Program-made: the position numbers and the translations under genes
Assembly: GCF_012910955.1 (NCBI RefSeq)
Contig: NZ_WTVQ01000015.1
Coordinates: forward strand, 46,330-110,329
Length of the DNA: 64,000 nt
Source of the DNA: Aromatoleum diolicum
Lineage (GTDB): Bacteria; Pseudomonadota; Gammaproteobacteria; Burkholderiales; Rhodocyclaceae
Direction of reading: 5' to 3'
The notes under the pieces: model-generated
Seen by the model: the letters and a program-made list of their open reading frames with translations, nothing else
Told to the model about the DNA's origin: nothing
Databases searched by the model: none
Shown: piece after piece, positions 17,348-26,521 of the stretch
How the letters are laid out: each line of letters starts with the position of its first letter
How positions within the stretch are numbered: position 1 is the stretch's first letter

Positions 17348-18403
17348 ATGCGTATCGAACATCTCCGCCAGCGCCTGCGCGCCGCGGGCGCCAAGCCCTG
17401 TCATGAACAACTGGTCCTCCGATCGTGGACGCAGGCACGACCGCTCGACAGCGGCCGCGACCGGCCCGAGGACTTTTTCCCCGCGCCGGTCCGCGCCGCC
17501 TTGCCCGCCCTGACGGACGAGCTGCACGCGCTCGCGCGGCTGCGCTCCGAACATCCGGGCGAGGACGGCTCCGCGCGCCTGCTGGTCGAGCTCGCCGATG
17601 GCCAGACGGTCGAAAGCGTGCTGCTGCCGCGCGACGGACTGTGCGTATCGACGCAGGTCGGCTGCGCGGTCGGTTGCGCCTTCTGCATGACGGGGCGCGA
17701 CGGCCTGCTGCGCCAGCTCGGCAGCGCCGAGATCGTCGCACAGGTCGTACTCGCGCGTGCGCGGCGCTTTGTGAAGAAAGTGGTGTTCATGGGCATGGGC
17801 GAGCCGGCGCACAATATGGACAACGTGCTCGACGCGATCGAGCTGCTCGGCACCGAGGGCGGCATCGGCCACAAGAACCTGGTGTTCTCGACCGTCGGCG
17901 ACCACCGCGTGTTCGAACGGTTGCCGCTCGGCATCGTCAAGCCCGCACTGGCATTGTCGCTGCACACGACGCGTGCCGATCTGCGCGCCGAATTGCTGCC
18001 GCGCGCACCGCGCATCGACCCGGCCGAGCTGGTCGAACTGAGCGAGCAGTACGCGCGCTCGACCGGCTACCCGATCCAGTACCAATGGACGCTGCTTGCC
18101 GGCGTCAATGACAGCGACGAGGAAGTCGACGGCATCGCCCGTTTGCTCGCCGGCAAATACGCGGTGATGAACCTCATTCCCTACAATGCCGTCAGCGGAC
18201 TCGGTTTCACGCGCCCCACCCGGGAACACGCCGAAGCGATGGCGCTCAAGCTGCACCAACACGGCATCCTGACCAAGCTGCGCCAGTCCGCCGGGCAAGA
18301 CGTCGACGCCGGCTGCGGCCAGTTGCGCGCACGCGCGATCGTACTCAAGTCACCCGCCCGATCGGCGCGCGCCGCCGCCAGCCCGGACCTGCGCCCGAAC
18401 TGA
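17348..18403 (+). CDS. rlmN: RlmN-family radical SAM RNA methyltransferase
   Basis: The 351-residue enzyme contains the radical SAM cluster motif CAVGCAFC (CxxxCxxC), the upstream catalytic Cys in GLCVSTQVGC, and the C-terminal catalytic Cys in QDVDAGCGQL. These are all the residues known to be needed by RlmN for C2 methylation of A2503 in 23S rRNA and A37 in some tRNAs. It lacks the usual neighbours (ndk, pilF, hisS) of the canonical betaproteobacterial rlmN and is convergent with nnrS. It may therefore be a second paralog, which cannot be settled from this window. Confidence 0.85.
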   Translation: MRIEHLRQRLRAAGAKPCHEQLVLRSWTQARPLDSGRDRPEDFFPAPVRAALPALTDELHALARLRSEHPGEDGSARLLVELADGQTVESVLLPRDGLCVSTQVGCAVGCAFCMTGRDGLLRQLGSAEIVAQVVLARARRFVKKVVFMGMGEPAHNMDNVLDAIELLGTEGGIGHKNLVFSTVGDHRVFERLPLGIVKPALALSLHTTRADLRAELLPRAPRIDPAELVELSEQYARSTGYPIQYQWTLLAGVNDSDEEVDGIARLLAGKYAVMNLIPYNAVSGLGFTRPTREHAEAMALKLHQHGILTKLRQSAGQDVDAGCGQLRARAIVLKSPARSARAAASPDLRPN

Positions 18404-18430
18404 ATTGCCGAGCACAAAGCGGCCTGGCGA

Positions 18431-19591
18431 TCAGTGCTCCTTGCCGTCCACGCGCGGCTGCAACAGGTACGGAATGTAGCGCCAACCGAGGATCGCGAAA
18501 CACGCGAACCATGCGCCGGCGGCGAGATGGACCCAGGCGGTATAGGCGGCGGGAGCCAGCTGCGGCAACACGATGCGCAGCACGAACGCCGCCAGCATGA
18601 TCCACAGCACCAGCCGGTCGCCGGCATCGAACATTACCTTGCGCCCGGTGTGACCCTTGGAAATGCGGACCAGCATCGCGGGGATGATCAGGCCCATGAC
18701 GCCGAAGGTGAACACATGTACCGACACGCTGCCGACCCCTCTGGGCGACTCCATCTGCGCCGCGAACTCCAGTAGCAGCTGGATGACAATCGCCGCATAG
18801 CCGAGGTACATCACCGCGAGTTCGAGCCGGCGCATCGCCAGTTGCGGCTTCCACAAGACGAACCGCGCCGCCAGCAGAAAGGCGAGCACCAGCTGGATCG
18901 GCGCTACCATGACGGCTGGCAGCAGGCCGGCAAACACCAGCATCAGCGCCAGCAGCTTGATCGGATTGTCGAGCAGCGGATGGCGCAGGATCTCGGCCTG
19001 AAAGGCGCCTTTCATGAACTGGGTCAGGGTGCGTTCGAGCATCACCAGAAACGCGATGCGAAATAGCCCCACGGCCATCGCCACACCGGTCTGGAAATGA
19101 CCGTCGCTGAGCATCAGCACTTTGGCGACGAGAAAAGCCGGCAGGATGAACAGGAAGAAGTAGTTGTCGCTGAAGCTGTCCTGCCGGTGATAACGCAGCA
19201 GTGTCCACAGCAGCATGGTCACGATCGAGCCAAGAAACACGGCGTTCGAAAACCAGAACAAGACCGGCGGCCAGCTACCGCCGAAACCCATGCCAACGCG
19301 CTCGAACAGCCACGCGGCGACCAGCCACATCAAGGCCACGCCGTGATAACCGCGGATCTGCACCCAGTTCTTCGTAGCCGTGAGCAGGAACCCCCCCAGC
19401 ACGGCCCAGCCGAATCCGAAGAACATTTCGTGCGCGTGCCATTGCACCGGCGAAAACGCCGCCGCCGGCGCGCGCAACGCGCCACTGAACATCAGCGCCC
19501 AGAGGATCGGCAGGCTCAGGCCGGACAGGCAGGCGAGGCTGAAAAACGGACGGAATCCGACAAGCCAGAGTGGATGGGAGAGCAGTTTCAT
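18431..19591 (-). CDS. nnrS: NnrS family membrane protein
   Basis: This 386-residue polytopic protein has about 12 membrane helices and the NnrS motifs LWLVGFRPFF at the start and QWHAHEMFFGFGWAV near residues 50-65, plus conserved histidines in VHVFTFGVMG. NnrS is a heme- and copper-binding protein that relieves nitrosative stress in denitrifiers and is usually under NnrR/Dnr control. The start at 19591 gives the expected N-terminus, although the ribosome-binding site is weak. It is divergent from an MFS transporter gene. Its presence suggests the host respires nitrogen oxides. Confidence 0.93.
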   Translation of the reverse strand: MKLLSHPLWLVGFRPFFSLACLSGLSLPILWALMFSGALRAPAAAFSPVQWHAHEMFFGFGWAVLGGFLLTATKNWVQIRGYHGVALMWLVAAWLFERVGMGFGGSWPPVLFWFSNAVFLGSIVTMLLWTLLRYHRQDSFSDNYFFLFILPAFLVAKVLMLSDGHFQTGVAMAVGLFRIAFLVMLERTLTQFMKGAFQAEILRHPLLDNPIKLLALMLVFAGLLPAVMVAPIQLVLAFLLAARFVLWKPQLAMRRLELAVMYLGYAAIVIQLLLEFAAQMESPRGVGSVSVHVFTFGVMGLIIPAMLVRISKGHTGRKVMFDAGDRLVLWIMLAAFVLRIVLPQLAPAAYTAWVHLAAGAWFACFAILGWRYIPYLLQPRVDGKEH

Positions 19592-19788
19592 TACCGTTCG
19601 CGAGGGCTGGTTTGCAGTGCGGCACCGTTCGGACCGCCGACGGAGACAAATGCTAGGGCGCCGTCCGCGTCACGACCTTGATCTGGAACAGTCCGGATCG
19701 ATCATCGCGTTGCAGAGCCCGCGCCGGGTTCATGACAGAATGATGGCCGGCCGACACTCGGGCACACGCCAACACCCGGACCTGGAAC

Positions 19789-21018
19789 ATGAACACCACC
19801 TCCCCTGGACCGAAGCCGCCCCCCGCCACCGCGACACGGCTCCCCGCAGCGATCTGGATGCTGGGTTTCGTCAGCCTGCTGATGGACGTGTCCTCGGAGA
19901 TGATCCACAGCCTGCTGCCGGTATTCCTCGTCACCTCGCTCGGCGCCGGCGCGCTTGCCGTCGGACTGATCGAAGGCGCCGCGGAAGCGACGGCGCTGAT
20001 CGTCAAGGTATTTTCCGGTGCCTTGTCGGATTACTGGGGCAAACGCAAGCCGCTGGCGGTGCTCGGTTACGGCCTCGGTGCGCTCTCGAAGCCGCTCTTC
20101 GCGCTGGCGACCAGCTCCGGCATGGTGCTCACGGCACGGCTCATCGACCGCATCGGCAAGGGCATCCGCGGTGCGCCCCGCGATGCGCTGATCGCCGACA
20201 TCGCCCCGCCGCAGGCGCGCGGTGCGGCCTTCGGCCTGCGCCAGTCGCTCGACACCGTCGGCGCCTTCCTCGGCCCGCTGCTCGCCATCGGGCTGATGCT
20301 GCTGTGGGCGAACGATTTCCGCGCGGTATTCTGGGTCGCGATCATTCCCGGCCTCCTGTCGGTCGCGCTGCTGCTCTTCGGCGTGCGCGAACCGGAACGG
20401 GCGCCGGCAACGCCGGTACTCAATCCCATCCGCCGCGACAGCCTGCGCCTGCTGCCGCGTGCGTACTGGCGGGTCGTCGGGGTCGGCGCGATGTTCGCGC
20501 TGGCGCGCTTTTCCGAGGCCTTCCTGGTACTGCGCGCGCTCGACGGCGGCCTGCCCGTCGCCTACACGCCGCTGGTGCTGATCGGCATGAACGTCGTCTA
20601 CGCGCTGACGGCCTACCCCTTCGGCCGCCTCGCCGACGGCATGAGCCACGCCCGCCTGCTGGCGCTTGGACTGGTGATCCTGATCGCCGCCGACCTCGCG
20701 CTGGCGTACAGCAGCGACTGGCCGTGGCTTGCCGCCGGCATCGCGTTGTGGGGTCTGCACATGGGCATCACCCAAGGCCTGCTGGCGACGATGATCGCCG
20801 ACACCGCCCCCGCCGCGCTGCGCGGAACGGCCTACGGCTTCTTCAATCTGGTCAGCGGCATCGCGCTGCTGATCGCCAGCGCCCTCGCAGGACTGCTGTG
20901 GGAACGCTTCGGCGCGTCGTGGGCTTTTTTTGCGGGGGCGGCATTCGGCGCCGCGACGCTGGCGACCCTCGGCCAGCTGTCGCGAAGTTCCCGCTTGCCC
21001 CTTCGCCCGGATTCCTGA
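19789..21018 (+). CDS. MFS transporter
   Basis: The 409-residue protein has 12 predicted membrane helices and the MFS loop motif in GALSDYWGKRKPLAVLGY (between helices 2 and 3) with a related motif in GRLADGMSHARLLALG after the middle. The segment MDVSSEMIHSLLPVFLVTSLG is typical of a group of uncharacterised MFS permeases common in denitrifying and aromatic-degrading bacteria. The ATG at 19789 is the first in frame. It is divergent from nnrS. The substrate is not predictable. Confidence 0.85.
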   Translation: MNTTSPGPKPPPATATRLPAAIWMLGFVSLLMDVSSEMIHSLLPVFLVTSLGAGALAVGLIEGAAEATALIVKVFSGALSDYWGKRKPLAVLGYGLGALSKPLFALATSSGMVLTARLIDRIGKGIRGAPRDALIADIAPPQARGAAFGLRQSLDTVGAFLGPLLAIGLMLLWANDFRAVFWVAIIPGLLSVALLLFGVREPERAPATPVLNPIRRDSLRLLPRAYWRVVGVGAMFALARFSEAFLVLRALDGGLPVAYTPLVLIGMNVVYALTAYPFGRLADGMSHARLLALGLVILIAADLALAYSSDWPWLAAGIALWGLHMGITQGLLATMIADTAPAALRGTAYGFFNLVSGIALLIASALAGLLWERFGASWAFFAGAAFGAATLATLGQLSRSSRLPLRPDS

Positions 21019-21066
21019 GTCCAAAAAGTAACAAAGGCCCCGCTCAGGCGGGGTACTGATACGACG

Positions 21067-21108
21067 TTGATCCGCATCAATCCCGATCGCCCGGCACGGG
21101 ACTAAAGT
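21067..21108 (+). promoter_or_regulatory. FNR/Dnr-type promoter of the subtilase gene
   Basis: TTGATCCGCATCAA (21067-21080) is a perfect FNR/ANR/Dnr box (TTGAT-N4-ATCAA). A plausible -10, TAAAGT, lies at 21103-21108, placing transcription start near 21115, so the box centre falls at about -41.5. This is the spacing of a class II activator site. A 10-bp palindrome, CCGTTAACGG (21123-21132), follows just after the predicted start. Activation under low oxygen or nitric oxide is inferred. Confidence 0.7.
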
Positions 21109-21169
21109 CGGCTCCGATTCCGCCGTTAACGGTGGGGTCCGCACAATCCACCGTGCGAGACAACATTGC

Positions 21170-21258
21170 GCGTCAAGGGCACACCCGACGAAAGTCGGGG
21201 CCGCAAATCCTCCGGGCTAAACCTGTCGTCAGGCATGCTAGCGGGGTTGCCGTACCAG
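21170..21258 (+). promoter_or_regulatory. Cyclic di-GMP-I (GEMM-I) riboswitch
   Basis: The leader holds the GEMM-I core in order: GGGCACACC, a stem capped by the GAAA tetraloop (CCGACGAAAGTCGG), CGCAAATCCTCCGGGCTAAACC, and then the terminal GCTAGCGGGGTTGCCG. These match the class I consensus closely, including the tetraloop and its CCTCCGG...CTAAACC receptor strand. It ends 53 nt before the subtilase start codon. I could not identify a clear terminator or sequestering stem, so the direction of control is unknown. Confidence 0.88.
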
Positions 21259-21310
21259 TAGTCTGTATCGTGCTCTTGGCGTTTTGCTGCAGGACCAGGA
21301 GACGCGCAAA

Positions 21311-23488
21311 ATGAAATTTCGACTTGCAATCATCGCCGCCGCGATCACGGTGGCCTTCCCCCCTCTTGCGCATGGCCAGGACACTGACCTGCTCGGCGCC
21401 CCGCTCACTTCCCTCGAGAAGTCATACAACCGCGTCCAGAAGCAGGTGAAGGCCGACCTTGCTCACGCGCGTGGCTACACCGGCTTTGGCGCGGTCGTCG
21501 CGGTACTCGACACCGGCGTGATGGGCACCCATCTCGAACTGAAAACGCAGCTGGCCAGCACGCAGATGTTCGATTCGTCGATCGGCCGCTATGTCACCCC
21601 GACCGACCTGAATGGCCACGGCACCCATGTCGCCGGCATCGTCGCCGGATCGACCGGCACCGGCTACAGTTACGGCATCGCACCGGACGCGAAAATTCTG
21701 CCGATCAAGGTCTTCTCAAGCTCGACCTGGCTCGCGAGTAGCACCGCACTCGCCTCCGGCCTGCGATTGGCGGCAGGAAACAGCAGCGTGTCGGTGATCA
21801 ACATGAGTCTGGGCGGCAGCACCAAGCTCGGCCTGACGTTCGAGGACGCACTGCGGGCCACCATCGCTGCCGACAAACTGGTCGTGGTCGCGGCCGGCAA
21901 CAGCGGCGGCGCAGCACCGCAGTGGCCGGCCCGCTACGCCAAGGAAACCTGGGCCAAGGGCCAGATCATCGCCGTGGGCGCCGTCGACGCGAACAACAGG
22001 ATCGCCAGTTTCTCCAACCGTGCCGGCGACACTGCCAACTGGTTCATGGTTGCGCCCGGCACCAGCGTGCTGTCGTCCTACAAGACGGGCGGCTATGTGT
22101 ATATGAGCGGCACCTCGATGGCCGCACCGGTGGTTGCCGGTGCCGCGGCCGTGATCGAAGGGGCCTGGCCGCAGCTCAAGGCCGGGCAAGTGGCCTCGAT
22201 CCTGTTCCAGACCGCCACCGATCTTGGCGCCGCCGGCGTCGACACGATCTATGGCTGGGGCTTGCTCAACGTCGACCGCGCGATGCAGCCGATCGGCACC
22301 CTGAGCGTGCCGCTGTCGGGCACGACAACGGTCAGCGGCACGACTGCCTCCGTGAGCACCTCGGTTGCCTCGTGGAGCGGCTTGCGCGCCGCAGGAAACA
22401 ACGGCCAGTTCCGCGGCATTACGGTCGACGACTTCAATCGTGACTTCAAGACGGACTTCAGCGCCGGCATCCGTGCACCGGCACGTGAACGCATTGCCGA
22501 CACGCTGGCCTCCGCCGGGCGCTCGCTGCAGGTGACGGAACAATTGCTCAGTGACGGCTCGCGCTTCCTCACCGCGGTCGAAGATCAGCGCCCGGCCGGC
22601 CTCTTTGCCACCGCCGGCACGCACCGGACACTGCTCGCCAGCAGCGCAGTGTTCAAACTCGCCGGCGATCGTGAGCTGGCGCTGGCGACGGGCGGCCTCG
22701 CCGGTAGCTACTTCGGCCTCGCCGACTCCGACCCGAGCCTGGCCAATCCGTATTTCGGCCTCACCCAGTCGGCCGCACAAATGGCCTTCGGCTTCAGCCG
22801 TGGCGGGCTGAAAATCAAGGCCGGCGTGCTCAACGGAGCGCTCAATGCGGCGATGGCGAGGCAGCATGCTTACGCCGATGTCAGCGGCGGCCGCGCAGCC
22901 ATCGGCGAACTGAACTACGCGCTCGGCCGTGACGCGATGGTCGGCCTGCAGCTGGCTGAAGTCGCCGAGGGAGATTCCTACCTGGGCGCCGTGACCGGCC
23001 AGGCGATGGCCCTCGACCAGGCACGCACCCGCACCGTGACCGCCCACGCCACCTATCGCCTCACCGAGGACGCGGTTCTGGCCGCGCAGTACTCGGTCGG
23101 CCGAACCGCAGATTCGCGCGGCACCGGGCTGTTGGCCTCGACGCAGGGCGTGCATTCCGATACGTTCCTGATCGGACTGGTCGGGCACAAGGCCTTCACC
23201 CGCGACGATCGTCTCGCCGTCACGCTTTCCAGCCCCTTGCGCATCGCGAGCGGTACGATGCAGCTCAGGATGCCGGTGGCGATTACCGAAGCGGGCGACC
23301 CGGTGTTCGAATCGCGTCGCGTATCGCTCGCCGCCACGAGCCGTGAGATGAAGCTTGGCGTGGATTACGCGATGCCGCTGTCGCGGGCGTCGAGCCTCTC
23401 GTACATCGTCGCGCTACGCCACAACGCCAACCACGTGGAGGGAGAACGCGAGGCGCAGACGGGCCTGGTATTCCGCAGCACCTTCTAG
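21311..23488 (+). CDS. Exported subtilisin-like serine protease with outer-membrane-type C-terminus
   Basis: The 725-residue protein has a Sec signal (MKFRLAIIAAAITVAFPPLAHG) and an S8 peptidase domain with Asp67 (AVLDTGV), His103 (NGHGTHVAG), oxyanion Asn197 (AAGNSGG) and Ser269 (SGTSMAAP). A linker (about 340-400) leads to a roughly 300-residue C-terminal region of alternating short strands ending in FRSTF. The terminal Phe and the strand pattern suggest an outer-membrane barrel, so this is probably an autotransporter-type protease. AGGAGA lies 9 bp before the ATG. Expression should be gated by an FNR/Dnr promoter and a c-di-GMP riboswitch, which fits a surface protease involved in biofilm or dispersal. 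Its substrate is unknown. Confidence 0.88.
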   Translation: MKFRLAIIAAAITVAFPPLAHGQDTDLLGAPLTSLEKSYNRVQKQVKADLAHARGYTGFGAVVAVLDTGVMGTHLELKTQLASTQMFDSSIGRYVTPTDLNGHGTHVAGIVAGSTGTGYSYGIAPDAKILPIKVFSSSTWLASSTALASGLRLAAGNSSVSVINMSLGGSTKLGLTFEDALRATIAADKLVVVAAGNSGGAAPQWPARYAKETWAKGQIIAVGAVDANNRIASFSNRAGDTANWFMVAPGTSVLSSYKTGGYVYMSGTSMAAPVVAGAAAVIEGAWPQLKAGQVASILFQTATDLGAAGVDTIYGWGLLNVDRAMQPIGTLSVPLSGTTTVSGTTASVSTSVASWSGLRAAGNNGQFRGITVDDFNRDFKTDFSAGIRAPARERIADTLASAGRSLQVTEQLLSDGSRFLTAVEDQRPAGLFATAGTHRTLLASSAVFKLAGDRELALATGGLAGSYFGLADSDPSLANPYFGLTQSAAQMAFGFSRGGLKIKAGVLNGALNAAMARQHAYADVSGGRAAIGELNYALGRDAMVGLQLAEVAEGDSYLGAVTGQAMALDQARTRTVTAHATYRLTEDAVLAAQYSVGRTADSRGTGLLASTQGVHSDTFLIGLVGHKAFTRDDRLAVTLSSPLRIASGTMQLRMPVAITEAGDPVFESRRVSLAATSREMKLGVDYAMPLSRASSLSYIVALRHNANHVEGEREAQTGLVFRSTF

Positions 23489-23499
23489 GGGTGAATGAC

Positions 23500-23527
23500 G
23501 GGCCGCTGCGTTTTCGCGCAGCGGCCC
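23500..23527 (+). terminator. Terminator-like hairpin after the subtilase gene
   Basis: GGGCCGCTGCG and CGCAGCGGCCC form a perfect 11-bp stem around TTTTCG, 12 bp after the stop codon. There is no T-run after it, so it may act as an mRNA-stabilising or rho-assisted end rather than a strong intrinsic terminator. Confidence 0.45.
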
Positions 23528-23608
23528 GGGCATCGCGCAAAGTCTCAAGCCAGCGGGACTTCATCGGTACAATCCCGCCTCGCTTCCAGATTCCGGCGCC
23601 GTTCCCCG

Positions 23609-24562
23609 ATGCTCCCCCCCGCCCTCCTCCTGCTCGGCCCCACGGCCAGCGGCAAGACCGCCTCCGCGCTGGCACTCGCGCGCGTGCTGCCGATCGAGAT
23701 CATCAGCGTCGATTCGGCGCTGGTGTATCGCGACATGGATATCGGCACCGCCAAGCCCACCGCCGAGGAGCAGGCGGCGTGCCCGCATCACCTGATCGAC
23801 CTCATCACGCCGGAAGAAAGCTATTCCGCGGCGAGCTTCCGCATCGATGCACTGCAGCTGATGGACGAGATCACCGCACGCGGGCGCATTCCGCTGCTCG
23901 CCGGCGGCACGATGCTGTATTTCAAGGCGCTGCGCGACGGGCTCTCCGATCTGCCGACCGCCGACGCCGGGCTGCGCCAGCAGATCGATGACGACGCCGC
24001 GCGACTCGGCTGGCCGGCGCTGCACGCCGAACTCGCACACCTCGACCCGGACGCCGCCGCACGCCTCGAACCCGGTGACGCGCAGCGCATCCAGCGCGCA
24101 CTCGAAATCGTCCGTCTCACCGGCCGCCCGCTGGCGCATAGCTATGCCCGCCGCGCCATGGCGCCGCCGCCCTTCCGCCTGTTGCCGATGGCGCTGGCAC
24201 CGTCCGACCGCGCAGTGCTGCATGCGCGCATCGAACAACGCTTCGACCAGATGCTCGCGGCCGGGCTGATCGACGAAGTGCGCAGTCTGCGCGCGCGCTA
24301 CACGCTCGACCTGACCATGCCATCGATGCGTTGCGTTGGCTACCGGCAAGCCTGGGAATACCTCGACGGCGTCGACGACTACGACACGATGCGCTTCAAA
24401 GGCATTGCGGCGACCCGCCAGCTCGCCAAGCGCCAGCTCACCTGGCAGCGCCAGTTTCGCGAAACCTGGCCGGAACTGGTGGAACTGGACTGTCTGCGCT
24501 CTGACCTTCCCGACGCAGTCGCCACCACTGCGCGCCGTCTGCTCGCCGGCGACGCCTCATAG
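23609..24562 (+). CDS. miaA: tRNA dimethylallyltransferase
   Basis: The 317-residue enzyme transfers a dimethylallyl group to N6 of A37 in tRNAs reading UNN codons. It shows the P-loop [10 protein letters not shown] near residue 8, the motif [30 protein letters not shown] and the C-terminal [17 protein letters not shown]. The length is normal for bacterial MiaA. The start at 23609 places the P-loop at its usual distance, whereas the upstream open frame is not conserved. It is monocistronic here and overlaps the end of the convergent membrane-protein gene by 6 bp. Confidence 0.95.
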   Translation: MLPPALLLLGPTASGKTASALALARVLPIEIISVDSALVYRDMDIGTAKPTAEEQAACPHHLIDLITPEESYSAASFRIDALQLMDEITARGRIPLLAGGTMLYFKALRDGLSDLPTADAGLRQQIDDDAARLGWPALHAELAHLDPDAAARLEPGDAQRIQRALEIVRLTGRPLAHSYARRAMAPPPFRLLPMALAPSDRAVLHARIEQRFDQMLAAGLIDEVRSLRARYTLDLTMPSMRCVGYRQAWEYLDGVDDYDTMRFKGIAATRQLAKRQLTWQRQFRETWPELVELDCLRSDLPDAVATTARRLLAGDAS

Positions 24563-25906
24563 CAGCCCGCGCCAGGCTCCCAGCACGAACAGCCACACCA
24601 CCGCGAGCGCATAGCCCGTGAGGCAGTAACGCAGGTTCGCGCGCGCAAGCCCCACTGCCGACAGCCCGAAGCGCCCCTGCAGCGACAGATGCACACCCGC
24701 CATCGGGTTGAGCGCCAGGCCGATGCCCCAGGCCATCAGGAAGATCATCGCCAACAGCACGGGATCCGGCGCCAGCGGCAGCAGCCACGCCGACGCGATG
24801 ACGATCGTCACGACGGTATGCACCCCGATCGCCGCGGCCGCAATCATCACCCCCAGCACCAGCGATGCCTGCACGGGACCGAAATGCGCGAACGGCATCC
24901 AGCCGGAATCGGCCTGCATCAGCGCCTGCAAACCGGTCGCGAACACCCCGGCCGCGAGGAACAGCATCAGCTCGCCGGACATCGCCGGCAGACGGCGCAG
25001 CGCATGCGCAGCGATGCGCTCCATGCCGTCGAGCGGCCCGCTCGCGACCATCACGGCGAGCGTGCTCAGCGTCAGCGCGGCCCCGCTAATGATCGCGAGC
25101 GACGACCAACCCGGCAGGCCGTACAGCCCCGCCGACACCATCGCGGTCAAGACCAGGGGCAGCCACAGGGAGGACGGACGCATCGGAAAGCCGACGAAAC
25201 CCGATGCCTCGTCATCCCCCGCCGGCGGCGGCATACGCCCCGCCACCCACAGCAGGATCACCGCCAGCGGCGCCCCGGCGAGCGCCACGTCGGCGAGCCG
25301 CGCGCCCGGCGCGTAGGTCAGCGCCACCGCCATCGCGGCAAAGAATGGTGACCACAGCGCGGCGGCGAGAAAGCCGCGCGCCAGCACCGCCGCCTGGCGC
25401 GGACTCAGGCGCCCGCCCTGCGCAATGCGCTCGGCAACGATGAACACCACCGACATGTTGATCACCGCACCGAGGACATGCACGCTCGCCAGCGTCTGCC
25501 ACAGGGCGCGCGGCCCGCGCGGCAGCTCCCCCGCGCCGTCCTTCCCGAGCCCGACCAGCTGCAGGAAGCTCACCGCCGCAAGCATCCCGAGCAGCGCCGT
25601 ATTCTGCGTCAGCAATCCACCCCACGCCGGCGCGCTGCCGCGCCACACGGCCAGCACCAGCGCCAGCGCACCAAGCCCGCACAGCATCAGCGTGAAACGC
25701 CGCTGCTTGCGGTCCAGCCGCGGCCACAATGCAAAGCCGGCACCCCACGCCGCGAGCCCCGCCGGCCATGCCGGCAGCCCGGTGCGCGCACCGTGCGCGA
25801 GCGACAGCAGCACCAGCGCCGCCATCGACCACGCGGCAAGAACGGAACGGGGACGGGAAAGCGTGTGGGGATGCGTTTCGGACACGGGAGGAACATCCGG
25901 CGGCAC
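24557..25906 (-). CDS. Polytopic membrane protein, possible ion-transporter fold
   Basis: This 449-residue protein has about 11-12 hydrophobic segments and few charged residues between them. The arrangement, with two similar halves and the discontinuous hydrophobic stretch around [25 protein letters not shown], suggests a transporter of the ion-transporter superfamily, but I do not recognise a named family. The start is a GTG at 25906 with a weak ribosome-binding site, and an internal start is possible. It lies 93 bp after an Ala-rich protein gene in the same direction and overlaps miaA tail-to-tail. Confidence 0.65.
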   Translation of the reverse strand: MPPDVPPVSETHPHTLSRPRSVLAAWSMAALVLLSLAHGARTGLPAWPAGLAAWGAGFALWPRLDRKQRRFTLMLCGLGALALVLAVWRGSAPAWGGLLTQNTALLGMLAAVSFLQLVGLGKDGAGELPRGPRALWQTLASVHVLGAVINMSVVFIVAERIAQGGRLSPRQAAVLARGFLAAALWSPFFAAMAVALTYAPGARLADVALAGAPLAVILLWVAGRMPPPAGDDEASGFVGFPMRPSSLWLPLVLTAMVSAGLYGLPGWSSLAIISGAALTLSTLAVMVASGPLDGMERIAAHALRRLPAMSGELMLFLAAGVFATGLQALMQADSGWMPFAHFGPVQASLVLGVMIAAAAIGVHTVVTIVIASAWLLPLAPDPVLLAMIFLMAWGIGLALNPMAGVHLSLQGRFGLSAVGLARANLRYCLTGYALAVVWLFVLGAWRGLL

Positions 25907-25999
25907 CGGGACCGGTCCGCCTCTGGGCCATCAGGATTGGAAAATCAGTCGCACGCACCCCGCGCGTTCGGCACGCCGCCGGGTACGCGCAAGTGCAGG

Positions 26000-26491
26000 T
26001 CAGGCCGAAGCGCGGATCGGTGCGACAGCCGGCTGGTTGTTGGTACGCGACGCGTTTTCGAGATACAGCTGAACCGCCTGGCTGTTCGCCGCGCTGGCGG
26101 CATCCGGTTCGCGGGCCGGGGCACTCGATGCCTGAGCCGCGTCCGCAGCGGCCTGCTCCACCGCGCGACTGGTGTCACCCGGCTGCGTGGCGCTGCTGGA
26201 AACCGGCGCGTCGGCGCGCGCCGCGGACTCCGGTGCGCGTACTGCTTCGGTCTCATCCGGGGCGGTCGGCGCAGCCGCGGCAACAGCTTGTCGGGGCGCA
26301 TCCGCGCGCCCTGTCGCCTCGGCGGCACGCGCCGCGGCGCTGATGCTGACGCGCACATCGGGCTGTGCAGCGGGGCGCGCCGCGGCATCGCTCACCGCCA
26401 GCCCCGCGCTGTCCTGTCCGGTCGTTTGCGGCGGCCGCGCAGACTGAAGCTGCGCGAGATCCACGCCGGGAAGCTTCGACGAAATTTCCAT
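26000..26491 (-). CDS. Ala-rich low-complexity protein of unknown function
   Basis: The 163-residue product is about one third alanine and rich in Pro, Gln, Ser, Asp and Glu, with no hydrophobic segment. It is likely disordered. The N-terminus MEISSKLPGVDLAQLQ and the segment DVRVSISAAARAAE recall flagellar accessory and anti-sigma-like proteins, but this is weak. A GGGAGA site precedes the ATG, and the gene starts 30 bp after the RND pump stop codon, so it may be co-transcribed with the pump. Frame and ribosome-binding site support it as coding. Confidence 0.55.
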   Translation of the reverse strand: MEISSKLPGVDLAQLQSARPPQTTGQDSAGLAVSDAAARPAAQPDVRVSISAAARAAEATGRADAPRQAVAAAAPTAPDETEAVRAPESAARADAPVSSSATQPGDTSRAVEQAAADAAQASSAPAREPDAASAANSQAVQLYLENASRTNNQPAVAPIRASA

Positions 26492-26521
26492 TTTTGTTCT
26501 CCCGATGCCACCCGAACCCGG

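Noticed and set aside
19676..19694. Possible FNR/Dnr box between nnrS and the MFS gene (TTGATCTGGAACAG)
   Set aside because: Only the left half matches TTGAT; the right half does not match ATCAA, so I do not count it despite the nnrS context.
21038..21053. Short GC hairpin CCCCGC-TCAG-GCGGGG after the MFS gene
   Set aside because: The T-rich side is on the minus strand, where no gene ends; too weak to call as a terminator.
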